A stretch of DNA of 64,000 bases from Saturnia japonica (taxonomy: Eukaryota > Arthropoda > Insecta > Lepidoptera > Saturniidae): NCBI GenBank assembly GCA_033032175.1, contig CM065332.1:3581501-3645500 (forward strand), given 5' to 3'. Positions 63,260 to 64,000 of the stretch are shown here, piece by piece (position 1 is the stretch's first letter; each line of letters starts with the position of its first letter). The notes under the pieces were generated by a model, which did not search any database, was not told the DNA's origin, and saw only the letters and a list, made by a program, of their open reading frames with translations. Both the position numbers and the translations under genes were made by a program.

Positions 63260-64000
63260 TTTATTTTGAATTTGAATAAAATAGAAATAATTACGTTTAT
63301 ACTTATTATCTGTATTATAAAGCGAGCGGGTCACGATCTCGCTCTACAACGATTGCCAGGACTTGGCAATTTCCTATCTGACTGACAATTTCCTTGGCTC
63401 GCCCGATTTTAATATAAAACGAGAAAAAACATCGCCTCCCGACTTTCGTATTTACGCTATCCATAGAGTGGATGTGACTTTGCTTCTTAAATAATATTTA
63501 CAATCATACATATTTACCTAATACCTAAATGTTAATAATTATTTTGCTATCCAGGATATATTCATATGAGCGCTAAGGCTGGCGCTTATGTAATAATCTC
63601 TGAAAATTTCCATTACAATATTCAATAGAAATATTTAATAAAAATTACTTATTTAATACTGAAAAGAGTTAGTTAAAAAAGTGAATTCATTTCGTTTTAA
63701 TGTAGTATTTATAAGTAAATAAACAACAATTTCAGTAAGATTGTTTATTCATTCATTAATTTTGTTGACTTTTTTAATTATTAAGAATAATTTAATTGTA
63801 TATAAATTTAATTAATAATTGAATAATTTTAATCAAATTCAAATAATATTTATTTATACAACAAGTGAATTTAAATTATTATCTTTGATGTCTAAATACA
63901 TTATTTCTCAGTCTCGTCACGTGATGCTCGTGCATCTTTTAATTCTACCTTCTAGTAATCGTGCTAAAATAAGTATAATAAAAAAATGTTATAGGACCAA
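63260..64000. other. AT-rich DNA, no recognised gene
   Basis: A GC-richer patch at 63320-63470 contains the palindromic ATTGCCAggactTGGCAAT (63352-63370). The remainder to the window end is AT-rich and featureless. Confidence 0.35.

Noticed and set aside
1..64000. CRISPR array, prokaryotic operons or phage genes
   Set aside because: No regularly spaced repeats with unique spacers and no bacterial-type genes. All signs are of an insect nuclear genome.

Overview
This window reads as repeat-dense, AT-rich nuclear DNA from an insect, most probably a moth or butterfly (Lepidoptera). The basis is the combination of repeats: short Helitron-like elements ending in CTAG, several tRNA-derived SINE families, Jockey-, R1- and RTE-like LINE pieces, and mariner-type DNA elements. 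I found no convincing host protein-coding gene, rRNA or functional tRNA. Every long open frame with recognisable homology belongs to a mobile element. Family names come from recognising motifs by eye, not from database searches.

Layout. 1-1.4 kb: AT-rich DNA with a worn SINE head and a Helitron piece. 1.4-7.9 kb: an RTE-like LINE remnant cut in two by a 5.4-kb inverted-repeat DNA transposon. Its two arms (about 2.2-2.4 kb) each carry a Tc1/mariner-type transposase gene; the left one is open (375 aa) and the right one is broken. 8-12.5 kb: repeats, a Helitron, a 5'-truncated Jockey tail and a second Helitron. 12.5-14.0 kb: a 5'-truncated R1-clade LINE with a 15-bp target duplication. 14-19.2 kb: Helitrons, a 556-bp TA-flanked MITE nested in a Helitron, two Jockey tails, a SINE and a CR1/Jockey-like LINE 3' end. 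19.5-24.2 kb: Helitrons, SINEs and a pair of direct repeats. 24-27 kb: very AT-rich. 27-46 kb: further Helitrons, SINEs, MITEs and paired repeats in AT-rich filler. 46.2-49.2 kb: a Jockey-clade LINE with a full reverse transcriptase, truncated inside its endonuclease and flanked by a 12-bp duplication. 49-53 kb: Helitron, SINEs and a candidate solo LTR. 53.2-55.4 kb: a decayed BEL/Pao LTR retrotransposon inserted into a Helitron, with its protease region inverted. 55-64 kb: mostly AT-rich, with a SINE, the second MITE copy and three Helitrons.

The region is best read as a stack of nested insertions: transposon in LINE; MITE in Helitron; BEL/Pao in Helitron; solo-LTR-like block in SINE; SINE in Helitron; Helitrons inserted end-to-end. 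The only frames that could still make a working enzyme are the left transposase (2632-3759, minus) and the Jockey reverse transcriptase (46790-49207, minus). Neither element looks complete enough to be called autonomous with confidence.
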